A stretch of 64,000 bases of DNA from an uncultured Pelagibacteraceae bacterium (GTDB taxonomy: Bacteria > Pseudomonadota > Alphaproteobacteria > Pelagibacterales > Pelagibacteraceae). The notes beneath the pieces were generated by a model. That model saw only the letters and a list, made by a program, of their open reading frames with translations. It searched no databases and was not told the origin of the DNA. The stretch is taken from NCBI GenBank assembly GCA_902585045.1, contig CACICB010000002.1, forward strand, positions 1 to 64,000, written 5' to 3'. The position numbers were made by a program, and so were the translations under genes. Below are positions 25,828 through 35,120 of this stretch, one piece after another. Numbering within the stretch: the stretch's first letter is position 1; each line of letters starts with the position of its first letter.

Positions 25828-26567
25828 TTTAATATTTTAAAAGTTCTTTCAAATCTAAAAGAGTTTTGTAAATTCCAAAATTTTAATAGACTTCCTTTTT
25901 TTGTATCATTTGAAAAAAAAATTATTTTTGCTTTACCTACTAGGTTTAAATCATTCACATATCCAACATCATCTAAAAATCTACTATCTTTTGAACAGTC
26001 ACGATTATCACCCATAAGAAAAAGGTGATTTTTTGGAACAATATATTTTTTTGTATTTTTTAATGTACCCTGTTTATTATAAACTGCTAAATATTTTACT
26101 CCGTTTGGTAAAGTTTCGACAAAAGTATTTGTTTCTAATAAAAAATTACCACATCTGATTGGTTCTGAAATTTTAGTTTCTTCTCTTACAACTTTTGAGC
26201 CATTAATAAATAAATCCCCATTAATGAATTGAATTTCATCACCTGGCTTTCCTATCAATCTTTTAATGTAATCAGTTCTATTATCTGCAGGTGTTTTAAA
26301 AACTATTAAATCTCCTTGCTCAGGTCTTTTAAATAAAAAACGATTGTTTGAAATGTTTGGACTGAATGGAAACGAATGTTTGCTGTATCCATACGAGTAC
26401 TTAGAGACGAATATTCTATCACCAACTAGCAATGTTGGTTCCATTGAGGAGGAAGGAATATAAAAAGGTTGAATAAGTAAAGATCTTATCAAAATTGCAA
26501 TTAATAAAGCGCCTATTAAAGTTTTTATATTCTCCAAAATAATATTCTTAATTTTTTTTCTTGTCAT
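25824..26567 (-). CDS. lepB: Signal peptidase I
   Basis: LepB cleaves Sec/Tat signal peptides. It has one N-terminal membrane helix (about 13-32), the catalytic Ser in PSSSMEPTLLVGD, the catalytic Lys in DYIKRLIGKPGDE, and the GDNRDCSKDSR box. The 247 residues match the short alphaproteobacterial form. It is embedded in the acpS-lepB-rnc overlap series. Confidence 0.96.
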   Translation of the reverse strand: MTRKKIKNIILENIKTLIGALLIAILIRSLLIQPFYIPSSSMEPTLLVGDRIFVSKYSYGYSKHSFPFSPNISNNRFLFKRPEQGDLIVFKTPADNRTDYIKRLIGKPGDEIQFINGDLFINGSKVVREETKISEPIRCGNFLLETNTFVETLPNGVKYLAVYNKQGTLKNTKKYIVPKNHLFLMGDNRDCSKDSRFLDDVGYVNDLNLVGKAKIIFFSNDTKKGSLLKFWNLQNSFRFERTFKILK

Positions 26568-26947
26568 ATAAATATTGTCACGAAAGCAAGAGCATACTTA
26601 TCCTCATCTGATAGTGATAAAGATATTTTATAATTTTTTATTTTTAGCTTCTTATCAACAACTTTTTTAGTTTCATCTATTAATTTTATGTATGGTTTAC
26701 CATTTTTTTCATTCAAAATTATTATTTCTTTAAAATTAATTCCTTTTGCAACACCAGTACCAAGAGCTTTTGAGAAAGCTTCTTTTGCTGCAAACCGTTT
26801 TGCAAAACAATTAGCTGAGTTTTTAGTTTTATTACACTTTAAAATTTCATCTTTATTAAATAATCTTTTTAAAAATGATTTTTTTTTGATTGATTTTGAG
26901 ATCCTGTTAATTTTAATGATGTCTGTACCTATGCCATGTAATTTCAT
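26564..26947 (-). CDS. acpS: Holo-[acyl-carrier-protein] synthase
   Basis: AcpS transfers 4'-phosphopantetheine from CoA onto acyl carrier protein. The 127-residue protein shows the family motifs GTDIIKINRI near the start and FAAKEAFSKALGTGV in the middle, both metal/CoA binding. It overlaps both neighbours by 4 bases (ATGA-type junctions). Confidence 0.94.
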   Translation of the reverse strand: MKLHGIGTDIIKINRISKSIKKKSFLKRLFNKDEILKCNKTKNSANCFAKRFAAKEAFSKALGTGVAKGINFKEIIILNEKNGKPYIKLIDETKKVVDKKLKIKNYKISLSLSDEDKYALAFVTIFI

Positions 26948-27666
26948 TTAATTATTTTTTTGAATTGCCTTATAGTTTTTTTTAAACCAATGTAAATTGA
27001 CTCACCAATTAAAAAGTGACCAATATTAAATTCTTTGATACCAGAAACTTTTGATAAAATTTTAGCAGACTTAAAAGTTAAGCCATGGCCAGCGTGAACT
27101 TCTAAACCTAGTTTATTTCCTAAGTCTACAGCTTTTTTAATTCTATTAATTTCAGCATTATATTGCTTATTTTCATTAATCAAATTACAAAACTTGCCCG
27201 TATGTATTTCTACACAATCAGCATCTAAATTTTTTGCTTCCTTAATATCTTTCAAGCTTGGTTCTATAAACAGACTTACCCTAGATTTGTTTTTTTTTAA
27301 TTTATGTATCATTTTTTTTAAAAAACTTTTTTTGTGTTTTAGGTTTAGACCCCCCTCTGTTGTTATTTCTTTTCTTTTTTCAGGTACAATACAAATAAAT
27401 TGGGGTTTTCTCTTTATAGCGATTGACAACATTTCTTTTGTAGATGCTATTTCTAAATTTAATGGTATTTTTAATTTAGATTTTATTATTTTTAAATCGT
27501 TATCATTAATATGACGTCTATCTTCTCTCAAATGAATTGTAATGGAGTCTGCACCACTTTTTTGAGCAAATAAAGCAGCTCGTAGTGGGCTTGGATATTT
27601 TTCCCCACGTGCATTTCTTACTGTAGCTACATGATCAATATTTACTCCAAGTCTAGTTTTATTCAT
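26944..27666 (-). CDS. pdxJ: Pyridoxine 5'-phosphate synthase
   Basis: PdxJ closes the pyridoxine ring from amino-acetone phosphate and deoxyxylulose phosphate; PdxA at 53.3 kb makes its precursor. The 240 residues show LGVNIDHVATVRNARG, ITIHLREDRRHI, and LEVHAGHGL followed by FNIGHFLIGES. It shares one base with the pyrE stop. Confidence 0.96.
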   Translation of the reverse strand: MNKTRLGVNIDHVATVRNARGEKYPSPLRAALFAQKSGADSITIHLREDRRHINDNDLKIIKSKLKIPLNLEIASTKEMLSIAIKRKPQFICIVPEKRKEITTEGGLNLKHKKSFLKKMIHKLKKNKSRVSLFIEPSLKDIKEAKNLDADCVEIHTGKFCNLINENKQYNAEINRIKKAVDLGNKLGLEVHAGHGLTFKSAKILSKVSGIKEFNIGHFLIGESIYIGLKKTIRQFKKIIK

Positions 27667-28247
27667 TAAAGATTTCTACTTCCAGGTTTTACAGCTTTAA
27701 TTGCTGATAAATCGTCTGGTATATTTTTTTCTGAATATGTTGGTATGTCCAGTTTGATTTGAGAAACGATTTTATTTTTAATCAAAGATTTACCGTTTGA
27801 TCTATCTATTATACATGCATAACCAACTATAATGCCTTTATTATCTACAACTAATTTTTCACATTCTAAACTTGATTTACCTGTAGTTATAACGTCTTCA
27901 ATAATAAGAACTCTTTGTTTATTTTTAATAGAAAAATCTCTTCTAAGTTTAAATTCCCCATTAACTCTCTCTGCAAAAATTGTCTCTTTTTTTAACAATC
28001 TCCCTATTTCAAAACCCACTAAAATACCACCCATTGCTGGAGAAAGTATTAAATCAAATTCAGCAAATTCGTCTTGAATTTTTTCTGATAATGATGAGCA
28101 AATTTTGCTAGCCAATTCAGGTTTACTCATTAATTGAGCACATTGTATATATTTAGGGCTATGTAATCCTGAGGATAAGATAAAATGACCTTCTAAAAGA
28201 GCATTAGTTTCTCTTAAAATTTTCAAAGATTCTTCTAATGAAAGCAT
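27666..28247 (-). CDS. pyrE: Orotate phosphoribosyltransferase
   Basis: PyrE joins orotate with PRPP in pyrimidine synthesis. The 193 residues carry the PRPP loop VLIIEDVITTGKS (113-125), LLEGHFILSSGLHSPKY and SPAMGGILVG. The start overlaps the 3' end of the Rsh gene by 44 bases. I retain it because the first 19 residues (ending RETNALLEGHF) match the family N-terminus. Confidence 0.94.
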   Translation of the reverse strand: MLSLEESLKILRETNALLEGHFILSSGLHSPKYIQCAQLMSKPELASKICSSLSEKIQDEFAEFDLILSPAMGGILVGFEIGRLLKKETIFAERVNGEFKLRRDFSIKNKQRVLIIEDVITTGKSSLECEKLVVDNKGIIVGYACIIDRSNGKSLIKNKIVSQIKLDIPTYSEKNIPDDLSAIKAVKPGSRNL

Positions 28248-29952
28248 TTTTTCTCTGTTTGTGTCGAATTATTTTAAATTTTAAATCACTTTGTTTTATT
28301 TGACTTATCAAGTTTGTAAAATTTTTCAAATCTTTAATCTGTAAATCAAATGAAAAAGTTAAATAATCGCTCTTTCTTTTCAACATCTCAATATTTATAA
28401 TATTACCTTTATTAAGTCCAATTAATGAACTGATATGACCTAGTGCACCTGGTTTATGTGGTAAATCAACTTCTATAGTGCTAGAATAATTTTTTTCTGT
28501 TTCATTTGAATTTTCAGTAGACTTGTCTTGCCAATATTTTCTTATAGCAGATCGAGCTTTTCCTGTTTTTGAAGATGTAAGCCAATGTAAAGAAGGAGAT
28601 GCATTTTTTGATGTTACAATTTCCACCATATCTCCATTTTTTAAAAGTGATTGCAACGTAGCTGGGGTACCATTAATATTACACCCGACTGCACTATTTC
28701 CTATTTTGGTATGAACTGCATATGCAAAATCAACTGGTGATGCTTGCCGAGGTAATTTTATAACTGCTCCTTTTGGTGTAAAACAAAAAACATTTTCTTG
28801 GAACATTTGAAGTTTTGTAAATTCATAGTAATGCTCTGGGCTAGTTCCAGCTTCAATAATTTCAACTAAATCTCTTAACCAATCATATTCTTTCCAGGAT
28901 AATTCTGAAAATTTTTCAGAAGATTTATATTTCCAGTGTGAAGCGATGCCTCTTTGAGCAAATTCATTCATTTCATTAGTTCTTATTTGTATTTCAATTC
29001 GATTTTTTCTTGGACCTATTACAGCAGTATGAATTGATTTATAATTATTAATTTTTGGTGTTGAAATATAATCTTTAAACTTTCCGGGTATAGTAGAAAA
29101 TTTACTATGGAAAATTCCTAGAGTCTTATAACAATCTTCAATATTCTTTACTATCACTCTAAATCCAATTATATCAGAGAGTTGTTCTAAAGAGACTTTT
29201 TTATTTTGCATTTTTCGCCAGATAGAAAAAGGAGTTTTTTCTCTGCCGACTATACTTGCGGTTATTCCATTATCTTTCAAAAGACTAATTAATTCCTGAG
29301 AAATTGATTTGAAAGAATCTTCTTTATTGTTTTTAATAAAATTCAATCTTTCTAAAATTAAATCTCTTGCTGGTTTATTTAATACAGAGAATGATAAATC
29401 TTCCAATTCGTCTCTTATCCTATTCATTCCCATTCTGTCGGCTAGTGGTGCATATATTTCCATCGTTTCTTTAGCTTTTCTTATGATTTTTTCTTCATCT
29501 TTAACGAATTGAATTGTCCTCATATTATGTAATCTGTCTGCAAGTTTAACCAATAAAACTCTAATATCTTTAGATGTGGCTAGGATTAACTTCCTAAAAT
29601 TTTCTGCCTTTGAGACACTTGAGGCTTTATCTTCTAGTGCGGATATTTTTGTTACACCCTCTACTAAATTTGCAACTTCTTCGCCAAATTCTTTTTTTAC
29701 AGTTTCATATGTTACGTTTGTGTCCTCAATCGTGTCATGCAATAATCCAGTTGTAATGGTAGCGCTATCTAATTTCAATTCAGTTAATATTTTAGCAACA
29801 GCTACAGGATGAATTATATAGGGAACCCCTTCTTCTCTTTTTTGATTGTGATGAGCTTCTAAGGCAAAATTATATGCTTTATTTAAAGACTTGGAATTTA
29901 AAAATCTATTATAGGATTTTATTTGATCAATTAATTCATTGTTATTAATCAT
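28204..29952 (-). CDS. spoT: Short bifunctional (p)ppGpp synthetase/hydrolase (Rsh/SpoT)
   Basis: The protein makes and degrades the stringent alarmone. The HD hydrolase domain is intact (HPVAVAKIL from 48, HDTIED 72-77). The synthetase domain (about 235-340) has FSIWRKMQNK and DIIGFRVIV. TGS (385-447) and ACT (about 491-560) domains follow. With 582 residues it is about 150 shorter than usual: the helical and zinc-finger/RIS region that normally lies between TGS and ACT is almost absent. It overlaps folK by 4 bases; rpoZ, often just upstream, is missing. Confidence 0.94.
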   Translation of the reverse strand: MINNNELIDQIKSYNRFLNSKSLNKAYNFALEAHHNQKREEGVPYIIHPVAVAKILTELKLDSATITTGLLHDTIEDTNVTYETVKKEFGEEVANLVEGVTKISALEDKASSVSKAENFRKLILATSKDIRVLLVKLADRLHNMRTIQFVKDEEKIIRKAKETMEIYAPLADRMGMNRIRDELEDLSFSVLNKPARDLILERLNFIKNNKEDSFKSISQELISLLKDNGITASIVGREKTPFSIWRKMQNKKVSLEQLSDIIGFRVIVKNIEDCYKTLGIFHSKFSTIPGKFKDYISTPKINNYKSIHTAVIGPRKNRIEIQIRTNEMNEFAQRGIASHWKYKSSEKFSELSWKEYDWLRDLVEIIEAGTSPEHYYEFTKLQMFQENVFCFTPKGAVIKLPRQASPVDFAYAVHTKIGNSAVGCNINGTPATLQSLLKNGDMVEIVTSKNASPSLHWLTSSKTGKARSAIRKYWQDKSTENSNETEKNYSSTIEVDLPHKPGALGHISSLIGLNKGNIINIEMLKRKSDYLTFSFDLQIKDLKNFTNLISQIKQSDLKFKIIRHKQRKNAFIRRIFENFKRN

Positions 29953-30470
29953 AATTTAATATTAACATTTTTCTGCAACCTTGTAATCTCAATCCTAGAT
30001 TTTTGACTGAGATTATTTATTAGAAATTGGGCATTTTTCTTAAGAATTGGATGTGACCAATTAGGATCAATTTGTAGAATGGGGTATAAAACAAAATTTC
30101 TTAAATGGGATCTTGGGTGAGGTAAAATTAGATTCTTTGAGTTTTTATTTCTTATTTTTCCATTAAAATCAATTATATCTATATCAATAACTCTTGGTTC
30201 ATTTTTTTTAGTTTTTTTTCTTCCAATTTTTTTTTCAATTAAATTAATTTTTTTTAAAAGATCGAAATGATTTTCGCTATAATTTGCTAATATCCCGATG
30301 TTTAAAAATTTAGGTAATTTTCTATTTGGATAAGAAGGCGTTTCATAAAAGTTAGAAATTTTAGAAATCTTTAATTTTGACTCAACCAAAAGGTTTATTG
30401 CTATGGCAATATTGTCATATCTTGATCCAAAAAATGAACTTAGGTTAGAACCAATATTAAGGTGTATCAT
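29949..30470 (-). CDS. folK: 2-amino-4-hydroxy-6-hydroxymethyldihydropteridine pyrophosphokinase
   Basis: FolK pyrophosphorylates the pterin for folate synthesis. The 173 residues show LNIGSNL at the start, [22 protein letters not shown] (metal-binding aspartates) and [21 protein letters not shown], the family signature. It overlaps smpB by 4 bases and the Rsh gene by 4 bases. Confidence 0.93.
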   Translation of the reverse strand: MIHLNIGSNLSSFFGSRYDNIAIAINLLVESKLKISKISNFYETPSYPNRKLPKFLNIGILANYSENHFDLLKKINLIEKKIGRKKTKKNEPRVIDIDIIDFNGKIRNKNSKNLILPHPRSHLRNFVLYPILQIDPNWSHPILKKNAQFLINNLSQKSRIEITRLQKNVNIKL

Positions 30471-30940
30471 TTATTATTTTTGCTTAATAATCTTGCTTTC
30501 TCACGATTCCAATCTCTTGTTTTTTTAACCTGTCTTTTATCATAGAGCTTTTTTCCTTTTGCTACTGCTATCTCTATTTTTACTTTCCCTTTTAAGAAAT
30601 ACATTTTAGTGGGAATAATAGTTAAACCTTCCTGATTTATTCTTCCAATCAATTTATTAATTTCTCGCCTTTTTAAAAGAAGTTTTCTTTCACCTTTAGG
30701 ATTATGGTTGTTATAGGACGATTGTCTGTAAAGCGGGATATGAGAATTGATTAAAAATAATTCACCGTTATTATCTATAGCGTATGAGTCTGCAATGCTT
30801 CCCTTGCCCTCTCTTAGCGATTTGACTTCTGATCCTTTTAAAGCAATACCTGCCTCTAAAGTCTCTAAAAAAAAATAATTAAAACTAGCTTTTCTATTCA
30901 AACAAATTATTTTTTTTCCAGACGCTATATTTTGTTTCAT
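30467..30940 (-). CDS. smpB: SsrA-binding protein SmpB
   Basis: SmpB delivers tmRNA to ribosomes stalled on truncated mRNAs. The 157 residues show [46 protein letters not shown] and a basic C-terminal tail. The tmRNA gene itself is not in the window. SmpB would be needed to rescue any nonstop recJ mRNA arising from tRNA processing (see recJ). Confidence 0.96.
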   Translation of the reverse strand: MKQNIASGKKIICLNRKASFNYFFLETLEAGIALKGSEVKSLREGKGSIADSYAIDNNGELFLINSHIPLYRQSSYNNHNPKGERKLLLKRREINKLIGRINQEGLTIIPTKMYFLKGKVKIEIAVAKGKKLYDKRQVKKTRDWNREKARLLSKNNK

Positions 30941-31809
30941 TAAAGTAATTTAGCTACTTTAAGTGCTTCTGAAACTTTCTTTTTTGTTTCTTGTCTAATT
31001 TCAACTAATGGTAATCTTACTGATGGATTGCACATACCTAATAATGATGCTGCATATTTCACAGGTGAAGGATTACTCTCAATAAATAACGCTGAATGTA
31101 AAGGCTGTAAGACCTTATCTAACGACTCTGCTGCTTCATTTTTTTGCTCACAAGCTTTTTGAAAATCAGAAGAAATTTTTGCAGCTATATTTGCTGTGAC
31201 TCCGATAGCCCCCACTCCGCCTCTTTTGTTAAACTCAAGAGCATTATCATCATTTCCAGTAAGCTGAATAAAATCTTTTCCCATTGCTTTTAATTGCTGA
31301 TCTACTCTATTTAAGTCACCAGTTGCATCTTTTACACCAGCTATATTTTTTAGTTCATATAGTTTGCTCATGGTTTCAACTGACATATCTATTACTGATC
31401 TTGATGGTATGTTATAAATTATAATTGGTATTCCAACACTATCGTTTATCTTTTTATAATGTTGGTACAATCCCTCTTGTGTTGGTTTGTTGTAATATGG
31501 TGTAACAACTAATAATGCATCTGAACCAGCTTTCTCTGCGTATTGGGATAGTTCAACAGCCTCATCCGTCGAATTTGATCCTGTGCCTGCTATAACTGGT
31601 ATTTTTCCGTTACACTCTTTGACCGCTATCTCAATAATTTTTTTGTGTTCACTATGAGATAAAGTGGGAGATTCTCCAGTAGTGCCTCCAGGGACTATTC
31701 CATTAGTGTCATTTTTTAAGTGATAATCGATTAATCTTCTATATGTATTTTCATCAAGATTATCATCTTTAAATGGAGTTATTAATGCAACAATTGATCC
31801 TTTAAGCAT
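30940..31809 (-). CDS. dapA: 4-hydroxy-tetrahydrodipicolinate synthase
   Basis: DapA catalyses the first step toward diaminopimelate and lysine. The 289 residues show [17 protein letters not shown] (40-55), YYNKPTQEG, Tyr132 in IIYNIPSR and the Schiff-base Lys160 in GVKDATGD. It starts 31 bases from the divergent transglycosylase gene, and probably leads the operon running to recO. Confidence 0.97.
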   Translation of the reverse strand: MLKGSIVALITPFKDDNLDENTYRRLIDYHLKNDTNGIVPGGTTGESPTLSHSEHKKIIEIAVKECNGKIPVIAGTGSNSTDEAVELSQYAEKAGSDALLVVTPYYNKPTQEGLYQHYKKINDSVGIPIIIYNIPSRSVIDMSVETMSKLYELKNIAGVKDATGDLNRVDQQLKAMGKDFIQLTGNDDNALEFNKRGGVGAIGVTANIAAKISSDFQKACEQKNEAAESLDKVLQPLHSALFIESNPSPVKYAASLLGMCNPSVRLPLVEIRQETKKKVSEALKVAKLL

Positions 31810-31840
31810 AAAATAATATAAGGTAGATATCCTTAAACTT

Positions 31841-34096
31841 ATGCTTAATAGATTAATTAGTCTAGTATTTTTATTATCATTTTTGAAAATTAGTATCGTT
31901 TATTCTGAGACAGATTTCCTATTACCGCAAAAAAAACCATCAATTTTTAAAAAATCCGAAAAACAGATTCAAGAAAGTATAAATAAAAATCTACCTGCGC
32001 CAAAGCCATTATTAGAAAAAAAAGATGAGCCTAAAAGAGCCGTAGTTGAACAAAAAAAAGAGCCTTCTAAAAAAAAAGAAATAAAAACAGAGCTTAAAGA
32101 AGAAGTAAAAACACAATTATCATCTACATTTGTTTACCCTAGAAAAAAACCAATTACATATAAAGTTTCATCAAAAGAAATAAAAAGTTCAAAAGTTCTT
32201 AATAAAAAAGATTTTGAAAGAGCAAAAGAAACAATAGATTTTATTAAACAAAAAAAATGGAATAGTGCTTTAAAAAGTGCCCAAAAGGTTAAAGATAGTG
32301 AGTTCAGAAAATTAATTACTTGGATGCATCTTAAAACTACTAGAAATGGAGCATCATTTAGTGAATATAAAAAATTTATAGAACAAAATGATTATTATCC
32401 GAGAATTAACAGAATAAGGTATTTAGCAGAAGAGAAAATATATTTAAGAAATAATTCACCTACATCGATAATTAATTGGTTTGAAAAATATCCTCCCTTA
32501 GGTGGTTTAGGTAAAATTAAATTAGCTGAGGCCTATCTAGAACAAGGGAAGTTTGAAAAAGTTAAAGAACTAGTTAAAGAAGGATGGACCACTGCAGAGA
32601 TAAGAAAAAATGATTTGGGTTATTACAGAGCCAAATTTAAAAAATTTATCTCGTCAGATGATCATGTAAAAAGAGCTGATTATTTAGCATGGGAAAAGAA
32701 ATACTGGGATCTAAAAAGAATGCTTAAGTATTTGCCTACAGATCAAAGGGCTCTTTATAATGCAAGACAAATTTTAATGAGCAACTCTTACGGTGTAGAC
32801 AATGCAATAGCAAAGGTGCCTCAATATTTAAAAAAAGATCCTGGTCTAGAGTTTGATAGATTAAGATGGAGAAACCGAAGAGGACGATTAGAAGGTTCCT
32901 TGGAAATTTTATATCAAAACGCTAATAAAACTGAGTCCCAAATGGTAAGGCCAGATAAATGGTGGGAACAGAGAGAAAGTGTGACTAGAAGTTTAATTTA
33001 CAAAAAAAGATATAAGACAGCATATAAGGTTGCAAGCGAACATTCGTTGTCATCTGGTCCATCTTTTGCTGAAGCTGAATGGTTATCTGGGTGGATAGCT
33101 CTAACATTTTTAAAATCACCTGAGTATGCAATTAGTCATTTTCAAAACTTTTATAACAATGTTGGATATCCGATAAGCTTAGCTAGAGGAGCATATTGGT
33201 TAGGAGAATCATATGAAAAATTAAATGAAAAGGAAACTGCTAAAAAATTTTTTTCAGAAGCAGCAAAATTTCCAATGACTTATTATGGACAACTCGCTTT
33301 CAATAAGGTTAATCCTGGTGGGAATTTTGAATTAAGAGACGAAAGTAATTTTGATAAGGATTATGAAAAAGAGTTTAAAAAAAATAAACTTATTAAACAT
33401 GTAATTCTGTTACATGAACTTGATGCAAGCCAATATGCTAAAGATATACTTAAACATTTGGCTGAACTTAATATTGAAAAAGGTAGTGAAGTTTTAGCGG
33501 CAGAGTTATCTACATCTGTTGAAAGATATGATTTTGCAATTCAAATATCAAAGAAAGCATCCTATGAAAAAAGATTTTTGAATAAATATAATTATCCAGT
33601 GATTGCTACTCCAAAAATTGTAAATAATAAACAGATGCCTAAACAAGAAATTATTCTTGCAATAATTAGACAAGAAAGTGAATTTGATAGAAAAGCGAAT
33701 AGTTGGGCTGGAGCTAGAGGAATGATGCAATTAATGAAGTATACTGCTAAGATTGTAGCCAAACAAGCAAAACTACCCTACAGTATAAGTAGATTAACTG
33801 CAGATCCAGAATACAACATTAAACTTGGTTCTTATTATTTTAATGGATTGCTTAATGATTATAATGGTGTTTTCCCATTTGCTATTGCTGCGTACAATGC
33901 GGGGCCAAATAGAGTTAAAACTTGGAGAAGAGTGAACGGAGACCCATCTAAAGGTCAAATTTCTTATATTAACTGGATTGAACAAATTAGATTTGAAGAA
34001 ACTAGAAATTATGTTCAACGAGTTCTAGAAAACATTAATGTTTACAAATTTATTTTAAGAAAAGAGCCGGTTCAAATAGACAGCTATTTTAACTAA
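31841..34096 (+). CDS. slt: Soluble lytic murein transglycosylase
   Basis: The enzyme cleaves peptidoglycan glycan strands. The 751-residue product has a signal peptide (about 1-22), a lysine/proline-rich linker (about 30-110), a long helical superhelix, and a C-terminal SLT domain with catalytic Glu612 in RQESEF, GARGMMQLM, and AYNAGPNRV. It is longer than E. coli Slt70, the excess being mainly the N-terminal linker. Its stop lies 1 base from the convergent tRNA-Ser 3' end. Confidence 0.92.
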   Translation: MLNRLISLVFLLSFLKISIVYSETDFLLPQKKPSIFKKSEKQIQESINKNLPAPKPLLEKKDEPKRAVVEQKKEPSKKKEIKTELKEEVKTQLSSTFVYPRKKPITYKVSSKEIKSSKVLNKKDFERAKETIDFIKQKKWNSALKSAQKVKDSEFRKLITWMHLKTTRNGASFSEYKKFIEQNDYYPRINRIRYLAEEKIYLRNNSPTSIINWFEKYPPLGGLGKIKLAEAYLEQGKFEKVKELVKEGWTTAEIRKNDLGYYRAKFKKFISSDDHVKRADYLAWEKKYWDLKRMLKYLPTDQRALYNARQILMSNSYGVDNAIAKVPQYLKKDPGLEFDRLRWRNRRGRLEGSLEILYQNANKTESQMVRPDKWWEQRESVTRSLIYKKRYKTAYKVASEHSLSSGPSFAEAEWLSGWIALTFLKSPEYAISHFQNFYNNVGYPISLARGAYWLGESYEKLNEKETAKKFFSEAAKFPMTYYGQLAFNKVNPGGNFELRDESNFDKDYEKEFKKNKLIKHVILLHELDASQYAKDILKHLAELNIEKGSEVLAAELSTSVERYDFAIQISKKASYEKRFLNKYNYPVIATPKIVNNKQMPKQEIILAIIRQESEFDRKANSWAGARGMMQLMKYTAKIVAKQAKLPYSISRLTADPEYNIKLGSYYFNGLLNDYNGVFPFAIAAYNAGPNRVKTWRRVNGDPSKGQISYINWIEQIRFEETRNYVQRVLENINVYKFILRKEPVQIDSYFN

Positions 34097-34097
34097 A

Positions 34098-34192
34098 TGG
34101 CGGTGAGAGAGGGATTCGAACCCTCGGTAGCATAGTTAAATACTACGGAAGTTTAGCAAACTCCTGGTTTAAACCAACTCACCCATCTCACC
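34098..34192 (-). tRNA. tRNA-Ser (anticodon GCT)
   Basis: The minus strand folds as a long-variable-arm tRNA: acceptor GGTGAGA/TCTCACC, discriminator G with encoded CCA (34098-34100), and an anticodon arm GGAGT-TTGCTAA-ACTTC giving GCT. The variable arm has about 20 bases, and the T arm is AGGG-TTCGAAT-CCCT-like. It reads AGC/AGT serine codons. It is convergent with, and 1 base from, the transglycosylase gene. Confidence 0.96.
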
Positions 34193-34247
34193 ACAAGCTT
34201 TACGTATCTTTATAAAGAAAATTAACTTATATTGCACCAAATTTGTA

Positions 34248-35120
34248 ATGCAACAAAAACAATTATCAGGAATTTTTTATGCAGCTTTTGCATCTCTTTG
34301 GTGGGGTGTTGTAGGGACGATTTTTTTCAAATTTGTATCTTTTGCATCATTTATTGAACTAACTGTTCACAGAACTATTTGGACAGCAGTTCTATTAATT
34401 CTAACAACGAGTTTTTATAAAAAATGGCCAGAATTTAATAAAATTTTCAAAAAGAGAAAAAATCAATTATTGCTTTTTTTGTCGGGTTTGTTGGTAAGTA
34501 TAAATTGGGGTACCTGGCTTTATGCCGTCAGTGTTAATAGATTATTAGACTCAAGTTTAGGATATTATATCTATCCAATAATAAGTGTCTTTTTAGGAAG
34601 AGTTTTTTTGAAAGAAAAACTTAATAGAAATCAATTTATTGCTGTGATGCTAGTTGTAATTTCCTTATTTTACTTTTTACTAAAGTTAGGTGAATTACCT
34701 TGGATTGGTTTAACAGTTGCAATAACTTTTAGTATTTATGGATTAATAAGAAAAAAAATTAAAGTATCATCAGATATAGGACTGTTAATTGAAACTTTGT
34801 TAATTTCTCCAATTGCAATTGGATTATTTATTTATCTAATAAATTTAAACCTAAATGTTTTTTCATATAAAGAACCTCTTTTATCTTTTTATTTGTTTTG
34901 GTCTGGCTTTATGACTTTAGTCCCTCTTTTTTTGTATACCTTAGGATTTAAAATAATCGGTATCGGTCCAGCAAGCATGATTTTATTTTTAACTCCAACA
35001 TCTCAATTTCTTTTGGGAATAACTTATTTTGATGAGATTCTAACTTTGGAAAAGTTTTTCGGTTTCGTAATAATTTGGATAGCTGTATCTATTTATCTTA
35101 ATGAATTACGTAAAGAGTAA
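34248..35120 (+). CDS. rarD: RarD/EamA-family membrane transporter
   Basis: A 290-residue protein with about ten membrane helices in two EamA repeats. The start LSGIFYAAFASLWWGVVGTIFFK and the central NWGTWLYAVSVNRLLDSSLGYYI are characteristic of the RarD subgroup. Substrates of this family are mostly uncharacterised; amino-acid or metabolite export or uptake is possible. The last 28 bases overlap the convergent thiV gene. Confidence 0.85.
   Translation: MQQKQLSGIFYAAFASLWWGVVGTIFFKFVSFASFIELTVHRTIWTAVLLILTTSFYKKWPEFNKIFKKRKNQLLLFLSGLLVSINWGTWLYAVSVNRLLDSSLGYYIYPIISVFLGRVFLKEKLNRNQFIAVMLVVISLFYFLLKLGELPWIGLTVAITFSIYGLIRKKIKVSSDIGLLIETLLISPIAIGLFIYLINLNLNVFSYKEPLLSFYLFWSGFMTLVPLFLYTLGFKIIGIGPASMILFLTPTSQFLLGITYFDEILTLEKFFGFVIIWIAVSIYLNELRKE

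Noticed and set aside
28204-28247. 44-base pyrE/spoT overlap as evidence of a wrong pyrE start
   Set aside because: The first residues of PyrE match the family N-terminus, so the overlap seems real.
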